DNA from: a virus
DNA length: 28,804 bases
Strand: one strand, 5' to 3'
Virus record (IMG/VR): IMGVR_UViG_3300037258_000398
Coordinates: 1-28,804 of that record
Within the stretch, counting starts at the first letter, position 1. Each line of letters opens with the position of its first letter. The notes below the pieces were generated by a model, which worked only from the letters and a program-made list of their open reading frames with translations, had not been told where the DNA came from and made no database searches. A program made the translations under genes and the position numbers. This document shows, piece by piece, positions 20,299 through 28,100 of the stretch.

Positions 20299-21753
20299 TT
20301 AGCTCGCGACCGGCAAATACCAGAACCGCGACACGCTCAGCATGTAGCCCAGCACCGCGTGCATCTTCGCGGCGAACGTGCCGTTGAACATGCGGCTTTG
20401 ATTCTTGGCATCAACCGGCGAGGTGCCGGAAACGCGCATGCTCGGCACGTCGAACATGACGCTCTCGCGATTGCCGTCGGTGCGGCCGGCGCGGAACATC
20501 ATCGACACGTCGGTGTCGTTGACCACGTAATTAAGCATCGTCAGATCGCCGAAATACGCCGCGAGCGTGCCCGAGACATTGAATTCGCCGTTGAGCACGC
20601 CGATGGCGCCGATCGAGCCGACGGCGAACTGGCCGCTCAGATTGTTGGCGATGTCGAGATCGACCTCGGAAATATAGGACGGTCCGCCGACCGGCACGCC
20701 GTTCACATAGAGCTCGCCGACGTGCGACGAGGCATTGAGCACCGCATACGTCGGGGCCGATACGTCGGTGGCGCCGGAGAACCGCGTCGTCGTCACGTTG
20801 CTCGCATTCGGCGCGCCCTGCCCGACCATGCTCAGTGTGCCGGTCAGGATCGAGCTCGCCTTGAACGGCAGCGACAGCTTGTCGACCTGCATGCCGGTGA
20901 AATATTCGTAGGTCGGGGACGCCAGGTCCTGCTGCTGACGTTCGAAGGTGAAGGACTGCGTGGTCGTGCCGTTGACCATGAAGTCGCCGAAGAACAGCTG
21001 GATGGTCTTGCTGGTGCCGGCATCCGTCGTCATGCCGACCGGCACGATGTCGCAGGTGAGCGTATGCGCCGCGATCGACTTGATGCGGCCCCAGCCGTTG
21101 CAGCCCGCAGTCGCAAAGTGCGTTCCGGCCGCGTCGCCGCCGATCAGCAACCACTGCCCGACAGTGAGCCCGAGCGTGGTGAAATCAAGCGACGTCGAGG
21201 CAAGCCCCGATGCGGTCGCCGTGATATCGCCAGAAGCGCCCTGCGCACCGACCACGCGGCAGAACGCGGCCGCCGGCGGCGAACCTTCCGCCGTGAACGA
21301 GGCCGACGGGAACACCACCGTGGTCGAGCCCGACGACGACACCACGAAGAGACCATTGTTCGCAGGCGTCGCAAAGCCCGACGTGAACGCCAGCATCTGC
21401 GCCTTGAACGAGGTGCCCGCGGCGACGGTCGCTGTGGTCGTGCTCAGCGCCGAAACCGCCTGGTTCGGCGTGTTGGTCCACGCGCCCTGCATCGCCCCGG
21501 CGATCATGTCGTCCTGGCCGTGAAACGACAGTTCGAAGCCCAGGTTGCCGCCGGAATCGAACTTGGTGAGGATCTGATCGGTGACCTGGCGGTCGGCCCT
21601 GATCTCGGCCGAAGTGGTGCGCGATGGCGTATAGGCGAGCTGCGACGACGTCACCCGCATGTTCTGGATCGCAGGCGTCGTGGGAGTCGTGCCTTTGGTT
21701 ACCTCGGCGACATAGCCGGTCTTTGATCGTGAACTTGAGCCGGGAATCGCCAT
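20299..21753 (-). CDS. major tail tube protein
   Basis: A 484-residue protein with AAGGAG nine bases before the ATG. The N-terminus (MAIPGSSSRSKTGYVAEVTK, then QLAYTPSRTTSAEIRADRQV, about 38-57) and FELSFHGQDDMIAGAMQGAW (73-92) are characteristic of the Phage_tube_2-type tube family. The second half repeats the theme with FTFERQQQDLASPTYEYFTG, FKASSILTGTLSMVGQGA and LNGEFNVSGTLAAYFGD. At 484 residues it is longer than the roughly 300 usual for tube proteins. The extra length lies in the middle and may form a surface domain on the tail. Position before the chaperone pair agrees. Confidence 0.88.
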   Translation of the reverse strand: MAIPGSSSRSKTGYVAEVTKGTTPTTPAIQNMRVTSSQLAYTPSRTTSAEIRADRQVTDQILTKFDSGGNLGFELSFHGQDDMIAGAMQGAWTNTPNQAVSALSTTTATVAAGTSFKAQMLAFTSGFATPANNGLFVVSSSGSTTVVFPSASFTAEGSPPAAAFCRVVGAQGASGDITATASGLASTSLDFTTLGLTVGQWLLIGGDAAGTHFATAGCNGWGRIKSIAAHTLTCDIVPVGMTTDAGTSKTIQLFFGDFMVNGTTTQSFTFERQQQDLASPTYEYFTGMQVDKLSLPFKASSILTGTLSMVGQGAPNASNVTTTRFSGATDVSAPTYAVLNASSHVGELYVNGVPVGGPSYISEVDLDIANNLSGQFAVGSIGAIGVLNGEFNVSGTLAAYFGDLTMLNYVVNDTDVSMMFRAGRTDGNRESVMFDVPSMRVSGTSPVDAKNQSRMFNGTFAAKMHAVLGYMLSVSRFWYLPVAS

Positions 21754-21765
21754 GGCGTTCGCTCC

Positions 21766-22176
21766 TTATGCGAAAAAATCGAATTGATAGCGGACAGACG
21801 ACGACAGCACCCAGTAGGCGCCGTTGTCGCCGGAGTCGTTGTCGACCGCGGGCGAGGCCTCGAAGCAAACAACGCCGGAAAACGTCACCAGACGAAACAG
21901 CGCCGCGAGCGTGCCGCAATAACCGAGGCCGGTATCGAGACCCGCTCCTCTTGGAATGCTGACGACGATCCGGATCGTGCCCTCTTCGCGCATCGTGCGC
22001 GAGCCGACCGCGGCCATGCCGATGAAGGTCTCACGGCCGACCGGAAACTGCACCGAGACGAATGCGCTGCCATCGGCCGGGGGTGCCGGATCCTCGTTCG
22101 GCAGGATGATCGCTGTCGTATTCCAGTTTGCTTGCAGCCGCGCGACCACGGCGTCGACGACAGCCTGCTGCGCCAT
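21766..22176 (-). CDS. tail terminator/completion protein
   Basis: A 136-residue protein with MAQQAVVDAVVARLQANW at the start, then VSVQFPVGRETFIGM and RMREEGTIRIVVSIPRGAGLD-like sequence, and an ending SVRYQFDFFA. The layout (N-terminal helix, beta hairpins with an R-x-x-G-x-I-x-I/V core, final aromatic strand) is that of tail terminator proteins such as lambda gpU and relatives, which cap the tube at the neck. It lies exactly between the neck protein and the tube gene, where this protein is expected. The start has only a weak ribosome site (AAGAG). Confidence 0.75.
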   Translation of the reverse strand: MAQQAVVDAVVARLQANWNTTAIILPNEDPAPPADGSAFVSVQFPVGRETFIGMAAVGSRTMREEGTIRIVVSIPRGAGLDTGLGYCGTLAALFRLVTFSGVVCFEASPAVDNDSGDNGAYWVLSSSVRYQFDFFA

Positions 22177-22191
22177 GGAGCACGACTCTTT

Positions 22192-22857
22192 TCAGTAGGC
22201 CGTAATGACGATCGCCGGCTGATTGGTGAGCCAGGTTTGCGGATGCGCGATGCGACGATGGGCGCGCGCATGGCGCTTGGCGCTTTCCGTTCCGGCCCAA
22301 TCGACGACTGCGCCGCCCGCCGGCGAGCGAAACGTGTAGCTCACCTTGGCGACATTGCCGAAGCGCGCCGACGCCAGTGTGGCCACGCCCTCGTAGACGC
22401 CTTCCGGCGCCGATTTCGACTGGCCGGCCTCGATCTTGCGCGCGTAGGGCTGCAGATTGAGGAACACATATTCCGAAGCCGGCGCTGGGCTGTCCGGGTC
22501 CGTCTCGGTGCCGTCGGCATAGAGCGTATGCGATCTCTGATAACGTCCGCTCTTGACCGGAGACGCCGCGATCAGCTGCTCGTCGACGAACGTCAGCACG
22601 TCGCCGATCAGCTGGAACTGATAAACGATCACGCCGTCGGGTGAGACCTGGTCTTCGCTCTTGCCCTGCGTGCCGTCGACGAAGGTGTCGTGCGGCGGCT
22701 CTGATCCCAGCGCGGCCGTGTTTTGTTGCTCCGCGTCGGCCAACGCCTCGCGCGCAAACTCCGCAAGCGTTGCGCTTCGCGCCTCCGGCGATAAATCTTC
22801 AGCAAGCGCGACCGCAATATCGCGGTCGATCGGATCGACCTTGACCGTGAGCCCCAT
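22192..22857 (-). CDS. HK97 gp10-like neck/minor tail protein
   Basis: A 221-residue protein with SPVKSGRYQRSH (99-110) and NLQPYARKIEAGQS followed by APEGVYE (134-156). These two motifs (P-V-x-S/T-G-x-x-x-x-S and YA-x-x-I/V-E-x-G) define gp10-like head-tail joining proteins. The N-terminal 60 residues are charged and helical, longer than in the minimal family. The C-terminus ends AHPQTWLTNQPAIVITAY. Start and previous stop overlap as TGATG. The protein likely forms part of the neck between connector and tail terminator. Confidence 0.82.
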   Translation of the reverse strand: MGLTVKVDPIDRDIAVALAEDLSPEARSATLAEFAREALADAEQQNTAALGSEPPHDTFVDGTQGKSEDQVSPDGVIVYQFQLIGDVLTFVDEQLIAASPVKSGRYQRSHTLYADGTETDPDSPAPASEYVFLNLQPYARKIEAGQSKSAPEGVYEGVATLASARFGNVAKVSYTFRSPAGGAVVDWAGTESAKRHARAHRRIAHPQTWLTNQPAIVITAY

Positions 22858-23249
22858 CAGCCGGCGACCGTCAACTCAAGCCGAACGATGCCGCTTCCAA
22901 CCGAGATCGGCTTGACGAAGGTGATGGCGCGTGACCGGCCATCGACGATGACGCGATCGGTGTTCTTCGGCAGCCACGCCGGCGACACAGAGGTCGAGGG
23001 CAGAAGCGGCGAGCGCGACACTACCTGGCCGCCAGGCCATTGCCCGGCGAGGATCTGCGTCGGCGACATGATGACCAGGCTGTCGCTTTGCGTAATGCCG
23101 CCGATCAACTCCTCGGGCCGGAAGGCGCGCACCGACGCGCGGCATTTCACATCGATATTGGCCGAGCCGACGACGCGCCGCAGCACGACGTCCTGGCCAT
23201 TCTGCGCCAACGCATCGTCGAGCGCCGTGATGCACTCGTTCGTGGTCAT
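22857..23249 (-). CDS. head closure/head-tail joining protein
   Basis: A 130-residue protein with an ATGA overlap with the gene before it. It has an N-terminal helix (ECITALDDALAQNGQDVVLRR) followed by beta-rich sequence with VKCRASVRAFRPEELIGGI, DSLVIMSPTQI and RVIVDGRSRAITFVKPI. The last resembles the barrel of SPP1 gp16/HK97 gp7-like head closure proteins, which stop DNA leakage at the portal. Order (connector, ..., closure, gp10-like, terminator) is as expected. Assignment is based on position and this loose barrel pattern. Confidence 0.72.
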   Translation of the reverse strand: MTTNECITALDDALAQNGQDVVLRRVVGSANIDVKCRASVRAFRPEELIGGITQSDSLVIMSPTQILAGQWPGGQVVSRSPLLPSTSVSPAWLPKNTDRVIVDGRSRAITFVKPISVGSGIVRLELTVAG

Positions 23250-23671
23250 GATTTATTGGCTGACCAGCTCGCCGCGGGCTCGTTCGAATCTGCTTGCTTG
23301 GAAGGCGCCTCGGACGACTCCGCGGAGCCGTCCAAGGAAGGGCCGCCGTTGGTTTGCTCCAAGCCGTCGAGGAACTCATTGATATCGCCGACCTGGTCGG
23401 CAACGGCCTTCATCGCCTTGTCGACCTTGGCATGCGTGCCGGCAAACACCGTCTTGGTGCGCACACGAGCCGCCTCGATCTTGTTCAAGATGCCTTGCGA
23501 CTGGCTGTCGACATCGCTCTGCAGCAGCCCGAGCTGCTGTCTGATGGCCGCGAGCTTTGGGGTCACGAGGCTTACTCTTTGTTCGAGAAGACTGATCCGC
23601 TCGCGCAACCGGTCGCGCTGCACACGCGCGTGATAGAGCAGGATCTGCGCGCGCAGGCGATCGAGCGGCAT
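23246..23671 (-). CDS. coiled-coil hypothetical protein of the head-tail region
   Basis: A 141-residue protein. The first 100 residues form a strong coiled coil (LLYHARVQRDRLRERISLLE, then QQLGLLQSDVDSQSQGILNKIEAARVR and so on). The rest is a low-complexity acidic Ser/Ala/Asn-rich tail. It starts one base after the 134-aa gene stop and its own stop overlaps the next ATG, so it belongs to the structural operon. I do not recognise a family; scaffold-like, inner-head or assembly roles are possible. The unstructured tail and lack of Cys or aromatic residues suggest it is not an enzyme. Confidence 0.72.
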   Translation of the reverse strand: MPLDRLRAQILLYHARVQRDRLRERISLLEQRVSLVTPKLAAIRQQLGLLQSDVDSQSQGILNKIEAARVRTKTVFAGTHAKVDKAMKAVADQVGDINEFLDGLEQTNGGPSLDGSAESSEAPSKQADSNEPAASWSANKS

Positions 23672-23672
23672 G

Positions 23673-24077
23673 TCATCGCACGGATGCCCGCACGTTCATC
23701 TGGCTGTTGCCCGCGTAGGTGCCGGTCGACACCTGCCGCACCTTCAGCGCATTGCCGAGCACGCCATCATAGACACCCTCGGATGCAAGCGCCGCATAGG
23801 CCGTCATCGCTTTCGACAGCAGCCCTTCGAGATTGCAGTGCTTGATCGCCGAGGCAGTGGTGAAATCCGCCCGCGCAATGTCGCGCCAGGTGCTGCCGCC
23901 ATCGAGCGAGGTCGAGACGATCGCCGAGCAGGTCGTGCCGCCGGAGCCATAGATGAATTCGAATTCCAAGGTGACGGCCGTCATGCCGTCGAGGTCGGGG
24001 ATGGGCGTGAATTCTTGGTCTGCCTGCGCCACGGTGATCGGCGCGGCGCACAGCGGGTAGCAACCGGGATTATCCAT
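23673..24077 (-). CDS. hypothetical structural protein (134 aa)
   Basis: A 134-residue protein. FEFIYGSGGTTCSAIVSTSL and GGSTWRDIARADF form beta strands like those of small virion beta-sandwich proteins, and GTYAGNSQMNVRASVR closes it. There is no enzyme motif. It lies 15 bases after the gp6-like connector gene and before the coiled-coil gene. Its strand pattern (TSLDGGSTWRDIA-type) resembles that of small proteins reported in rhizobial phage head-tail operons without function. A head decoration or connector accessory role is inferred from location only. Confidence 0.7.
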   Translation of the reverse strand: MDNPGCYPLCAAPITVAQADQEFTPIPDLDGMTAVTLEFEFIYGSGGTTCSAIVSTSLDGGSTWRDIARADFTTASAIKHCNLEGLLSKAMTAYAALASEGVYDGVLGNALKVRQVSTGTYAGNSQMNVRASVR

Positions 24078-24092
24078 GGAGCCTCGCGGGAA

Positions 24093-24734
24093 TCACCCGA
24101 TGACAGGGACGCGGTAATTATCGAGCAGATCAGTCACGTCCGGCGGCATGTTGCCGGTTGGCCCAGAAGAGACCCACCAGCGTTGCTCGATCACGCCCGG
24201 GATGTTGCGCTCCATCAGGAAAGGATCGCGCCCACGGCCATCCCAGCGCGCCTTGACCATCCGGATGACGGCATCGGCGACATCGACTGGAATGGTCGCA
24301 AAGCCGCCCTGATACGTCACCGCAAGCGGCCATGCCGGCCACGGTCGCGGATAGCCGTCAACGGTGAGGCGAACGAGCTGGCCGTTCTTGGCGTTGATGC
24401 GGAAGTCCGTATCCTCGACCAGCGCGTTGCCATTTTCCGTTACCGAAGAGACGCTGACCACCGGCCAGCGCGAAAGCTGCAGCGTCTGGAAATGGCCTGG
24501 AACGATACGCGGCCAGCGATCGGTCTGCGCCCAGAATTCATCCGTGATGGTCTCGGCCGGAAACACCCGGTTGCAGTACTGTGCTGCTGCCGCCGAGGAG
24601 CTCGTCAGATAGCGCTGCAGAATCGCGTCCGAGGTCTTGTTGGTGATGCTGAGCTCGTCCTTGACGATGGCGAGCGTGGTCAGGTCGTAGCTCGCGGCTG
24701 CCGTAACAACGGTCGTGATGAGAGTGGGCCCCAT
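24093..24734 (-). CDS. gp6-like head-tail connector protein
   Basis: A 213-residue protein with the helical start LTTLAIVKDELSITNKTSDAILQRYLTSSSAAAAQYCNR-type pattern (about 18-56), then FPAETITDEFW, a beta region LQLSRWPVVSVSSVTENGNAL and FRINAKNGQLVRL, and the late helix VADAVIRMVKARWDGRG. This is the fold order of the HK97 gp6/Phage_connect_1 connector, which forms a ring under the portal: helices that hold substrate DNA, with an inserted beta domain. It follows the methyltransferase-glycosyltransferase gene by about 50 bases. The 213 residues exceed the roughly 100 of the smallest members but match larger ones. Confidence 0.86.
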   Translation of the reverse strand: MGPTLITTVVTAAASYDLTTLAIVKDELSITNKTSDAILQRYLTSSSAAAAQYCNRVFPAETITDEFWAQTDRWPRIVPGHFQTLQLSRWPVVSVSSVTENGNALVEDTDFRINAKNGQLVRLTVDGYPRPWPAWPLAVTYQGGFATIPVDVADAVIRMVKARWDGRGRDPFLMERNIPGVIEQRWWVSSGPTGNMPPDVTDLLDNYRVPVIG

Positions 24735-24787
24735 CGCTCGCTCCGCTCCCCTTGATCAGATAATCGATTCCGGCACGCATCATCTGT

Positions 24788-26029
24788 TCACACCCAGCAT
24801 TCGTCGGGGACGCCGTGCTGCTGAAAGTCCGTCATCGACTGGTAGTGCACGGCAAGATTGACGTCCGGCCAGCGCGCCATTAGCTCGGCGTGGCCGATGG
24901 CAACCCGATTGGCAAGATGGAGCGAATGACCGGCCGCTTCCCATTTGCGCCAGAATTCGATGTCCTCGTCGACGTGGCCGTCGTTCCAGTCGCCCGATTG
25001 CGACGGCGTCGAATGAAACCACGGCTTCGGTAATTCGCGAAGCTTGCTCGTTCGGATCAGCGTGAGGCCGAAATGCGCGGTCCGGACCGAGGAGGTCTCG
25101 CTGTCGAAATAGCTGCGCGGGATGCGCGGCGCATTATCGCCTTCGGTGCCGCGCACGGTGAACAGCGTCGTCGGCAGATGCCGCGACGACTGGATCGGCG
25201 CCAGCGCATCGATGTCCGGCCGCAGCATCATGATCTGCATAAGCCGCGCCAAGTGACGCGGCAGGAAGATCGAATCGTAGTCGATCGTCAGGATGGCGTC
25301 GGCGTCATCCTCGGCGAGGATGCGCTCGAACACCTTCGACATCGACTGGCCCCAGAACGCGCCGCCATGCTTGCGCAGCTTCACCTTGCAGGGCATCACC
25401 GCTTCGATGGCGCAGAAGAAATTGTCCATGAAGCCAAGCCGCGGCACGCTCATCGCGCCCGACACCTTGATCTCCGACATATGAGGCTTGTAGGCCTCGA
25501 GGTTGAGCGAGATCGGATAGGCGGCGCAATCGTCGATCTCGGATTGCCACGGCTGGATCAGCACCAGGTCGAGATCGGAGAACAGCACGCGCAGCTTGTC
25601 GCGATCAAATAGCGCGCGATGATAATCGTTCTGATCGGTCTGGCCACCGAGCACATAGCCTTCGGTCGGCTGCTGTTTGCCGGCGAGATAGTCCTCAGCG
25701 ATCTTCTTGAAGTCCGGCACCGCGATGCGAAGGCGCCCGCCCTTCTTGAGCACCCGCACCCAGTCCTTGAGCACGGCGGCGATCTGGCCGTGCGGAAAAT
25801 GTTCGAGGCAATGGCTGGCGCGAATGTCGTCCACTGTCTCGTCGCCATACGGCAGCGGGAAGATTTCCGAGCCGTGATCGCGGCCGAGCGGAACGAAGCC
25901 CGGCGGCGAGACCTGGCCGGCGCCGAGATCGAGACGAACGGCCTTCTCGCCAATTACGAAAGGGGCACCGCTCGTAGCTGACTCATCGAAGCTACGGGAC
26001 GCAATCATCTGAATGTCGGGGTTCTTCAT
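24788..26029 (-). CDS. methyltransferase-glycosyltransferase fusion
   Basis: A 413-residue bifunctional protein. The start at 26029 has AGAGG about nine bases upstream; an in-frame ATG 15 codons earlier is inside the upstream hairpin region. The N-terminal half is a compact SAM-dependent methyltransferase: VRLDLGAGQ (31-39), then IFPLPYGDETVDDIRASHCLEHFPH (56-80) and LKKGGRLRIAVPDF (94-107). The C-terminal half is a GT-A-type glycosyltransferase: ADAILTIDYDSIF with the D-x-D metal site (243-255), LMQIMMLRPDIDALAPIQSS and DEDIEFWRKWEAAGH (354-368), the usual acceptor/base region. Acceptor and sugar are unknown. It lies between capsid and connector genes, so virion modification is inferred. Confidence 0.9.
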   Translation of the reverse strand: MKNPDIQMIASRSFDESATSGAPFVIGEKAVRLDLGAGQVSPPGFVPLGRDHGSEIFPLPYGDETVDDIRASHCLEHFPHGQIAAVLKDWVRVLKKGGRLRIAVPDFKKIAEDYLAGKQQPTEGYVLGGQTDQNDYHRALFDRDKLRVLFSDLDLVLIQPWQSEIDDCAAYPISLNLEAYKPHMSEIKVSGAMSVPRLGFMDNFFCAIEAVMPCKVKLRKHGGAFWGQSMSKVFERILAEDDADAILTIDYDSIFLPRHLARLMQIMMLRPDIDALAPIQSSRHLPTTLFTVRGTEGDNAPRIPRSYFDSETSSVRTAHFGLTLIRTSKLRELPKPWFHSTPSQSGDWNDGHVDEDIEFWRKWEAAGHSLHLANRVAIGHAELMARWPDVNLAVHYQSMTDFQQHGVPDECWV

Positions 26030-26055
26030 CGGAAGCGACCTCTGTCGGGAGGGTC

Positions 26056-26085
26056 GACGGGGCCAGGCCGACACCCGGCCCCGTC
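26056..26085 (-). promoter_or_regulatory. 9-bp hairpin before the methyltransferase-glycosyltransferase gene
   Basis: GACGGGGCC (26056-26064) and GGCCCCGTC (26077-26085) form a perfect nine-pair stem around a 12-base loop in the leader between the 154-aa gene and the fusion gene. The ribosome site follows about ten bases later in the minus direction. No U tract follows, so a plain intrinsic terminator is unlikely. RNA processing, stabilisation of the capsid message or reduced read-through is possible. Confidence 0.6.
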
Positions 26086-26137
26086 TATTCAGCGCTGAAA
26101 TGACTGTCCGGCTGTCGGGCCAGACCTTAACGAACGA

Positions 26138-26602
26138 TCAGCCCTCGACGAGGTTGAGGACGCCAGCCTTGGTCGCGGTGTTCGGCGCCTGCTCGGCGCG
26201 GAAGCCGTTGGCGGTAACCTCGAACGTCTGGGTCGCGGTCGGCGAGATCACGACGTTGAGGTAGCGCTTGCGGCTGCGGGCATCGACATTGAACTTGTAG
26301 GCATTCACGCCCGTGGTCTTGCCGATGGCGACCTGGAAATCGACGTTGGTCGCCGTCGCAGAGCCGCCGCGGAAGCCAACGATGTCGGCAAACGAGGTGA
26401 CGACGGTGGTGTCGCTTTCCTGGATCTTGAGAATGGACGGCGAACCCGCCTGGGTCGACGCCGACTGCGTCGTCGCGGAGATATCGATCGTGCAGTAGTC
26501 GACACCGAGCAGATCGATGTTGGCGGAAGTGAACGTGCCGGCGTTGGTCGCCGAGCCCGACCCGGTGACGGAATCGAGCAGAAGCTTGGCCTGCGGAACC
26601 AT
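26138..26602 (-). CDS. hypothetical beta-rich virion protein after the capsid gene
   Basis: A 154-residue protein with AGGAG nine bases before the ATG. It has alternating Thr/Ser/Ala strands (GSGSATNAGTFTSANIDLLG, then DYCTIDISATTQSAS), a centre with QVAIGKTTGVNAYKFNVDAR and the ending TFEVTANGFRAEQAPNTATK. The pattern suggests a beta barrel or sandwich, consistent with a small head decoration protein or a spike/fibre on the capsid. It follows the major capsid gene by about 58 bases. I do not recognise a family and no enzyme motif is seen. Confidence 0.75.
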   Translation of the reverse strand: MVPQAKLLLDSVTGSGSATNAGTFTSANIDLLGVDYCTIDISATTQSASTQAGSPSILKIQESDTTVVTSFADIVGFRGGSATATNVDFQVAIGKTTGVNAYKFNVDARSRKRYLNVVISPTATQTFEVTANGFRAEQAPNTATKAGVLNLVEG

Positions 26603-26660
26603 GTGTCTTGCTCCTATGCAAGTCGTGAAGAGGGAAAGGGGAAGCGGATCAGGTGCCGAA

Positions 26661-27989
26661 TTAGGGCGACTTCATGCCGACCAGCGGTCCGGCGGTCGCG
26701 GTGTCGCCGAGGTCGTGGCAGTTCACATCAAACCGCTCGGTACCGAGCAGTCCGATCTGATCATTCTCGAAGTAGCGATGGTCTGATCGCTTGATCGTGA
26801 CGCCGCGCCGCTCGCCCATCATCGCGGCTTTTGACAGATCGCCGAACGCGATCATGATCTTGCCGCTACCAGGCGTGGCGATCGGCAGCTTCTGCGCAAC
26901 CGATACATTGAAGCCGAGTAGCCGCTTTTCGAGGCCCATGGCGAGCACGTCGAGACGGTTGCCGCCAGCGCCAGCGAGGATCGTCGCGACCATCGTGTAG
27001 AACGCCTGCTGCGACATGTACCACTTGGCGCCAGCGATCGCGTATTGCGGCAGGAGGCCGATCAGACTCGTCAGGTCTTTCACGACCAGCGCGTTCCACG
27101 TGGCGCTCGACGCCTGGTATACGCCCCCGCCGTGGCTCGAATCGATCAGCAATTGCGTGAAGCCGCGCATACCGCCGTAGGCCGACGTGCCGTCACCGTT
27201 GAAGCCGCAATCGTCCTCCTTCGAGGCGAACGCGTAGGCCATTTCGCCGACCAGCCAGTCGGCAATGGCGACCACAGCGTCCTGCTCGATTTCGGTCGAC
27301 ATGCGGGTGAGCACGGCGGCCTTTTTGGCGGTCAGGTTGACGCCGTCCCAGGCCGCCGTCGACTCGGTCGCGGACTGGTTCTCACCGGTGAAGAATGCCG
27401 TGAGGCCGCCCGTTCGGCGCGGCCAGTTGAGCGTGTCCGAACCCATCGGCACGACCTGGCATTCCTGCCGGAAAACGCCGAATTGTTCACGAAGCACGAT
27501 GATGCTGGCCATCAGCTCTTCCGGCACAAGGAAGCCGCCAGCGCTATCGACACCTTCGCCCTGGGCCTTCTGGATCGGCACACCGCGCGACTTGCACCAT
27601 TCTTTGGCTTCGGCGTTGTCGAGCACGGTCGCCTTGAACCACATACCGACCGTGTAGGCCTGGTCGACGGCGCGCACCATGCGGCCCTCGATCTCGCGAT
27701 CGCGGAAATGCTTGATCGTGCCGTAGAGCTTATGAGCGCTCGGCGGCGCGAACGGCGTGAGCCGATCCTGGCCCGGCACAGGCGTCGCGAGATTGGCAGC
27801 GATCTTCTCGGCCTCTTCGACGCGACCGATCTGTTTGTTGATATCGACGAACTTCTCCTTCAGGGCATCGTAGATGTCCTGCTTGAAGCCTTCGTCTTCC
27901 GACTTGCCGGCCATCGCTTCGATCTCATCAGACAGCTTCGAGAGCGCCTGCTTGAGCTCGTGTTTCTTGCTCATTGTATGGGTTTCCAT
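26661..27989 (-). CDS. major capsid protein, HK97 fold
   Basis: A 442-residue protein (or 437 if the internal ATG at 27974, with GGAAA about eight bases upstream, is used; the first ATG has no clear ribosome site). An N-terminal charged coiled coil (about 7-66, KHELKQALSKLSDEIEAM and on) is the delta scaffold domain that the prohead protease removes. The mature part has GGFLVPEELMASII (151-164), a late WFAF-like FFTGENQSAT (199-208) and the hallmark GFNGDGTSAYGGMRGF (262-277), with IAFGDLSKAAMMGERRG near the end, as in HK97-fold capsids. It follows the protease gene by about 110 bases. It builds the icosahedral head. Confidence 0.95.
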   Translation of the reverse strand: METHTMSKKHELKQALSKLSDEIEAMAGKSEDEGFKQDIYDALKEKFVDINKQIGRVEEAEKIAANLATPVPGQDRLTPFAPPSAHKLYGTIKHFRDREIEGRMVRAVDQAYTVGMWFKATVLDNAEAKEWCKSRGVPIQKAQGEGVDSAGGFLVPEELMASIIVLREQFGVFRQECQVVPMGSDTLNWPRRTGGLTAFFTGENQSATESTAAWDGVNLTAKKAAVLTRMSTEIEQDAVVAIADWLVGEMAYAFASKEDDCGFNGDGTSAYGGMRGFTQLLIDSSHGGGVYQASSATWNALVVKDLTSLIGLLPQYAIAGAKWYMSQQAFYTMVATILAGAGGNRLDVLAMGLEKRLLGFNVSVAQKLPIATPGSGKIMIAFGDLSKAAMMGERRGVTIKRSDHRYFENDQIGLLGTERFDVNCHDLGDTATAGPLVGMKSP

Positions 27990-28100
27990 TTCGCTGGGAC
28001 GGCGCTGCCTGGGGCGCCTGGTGAGGCATTGCCAGCGACGCGATGCGCGGCTCCTCCGCCGGCTTGCGGCCAGCGCAGGTCGAACACGGGGAAACTGAAA

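Noticed and set aside
20137-21726. Long open frame (529 codons) on the plus strand
   Set aside because: It is antisense to the tube protein gene, is extremely Arg-rich and has no ribosome site; long antisense frames arise from GC-rich codon use.
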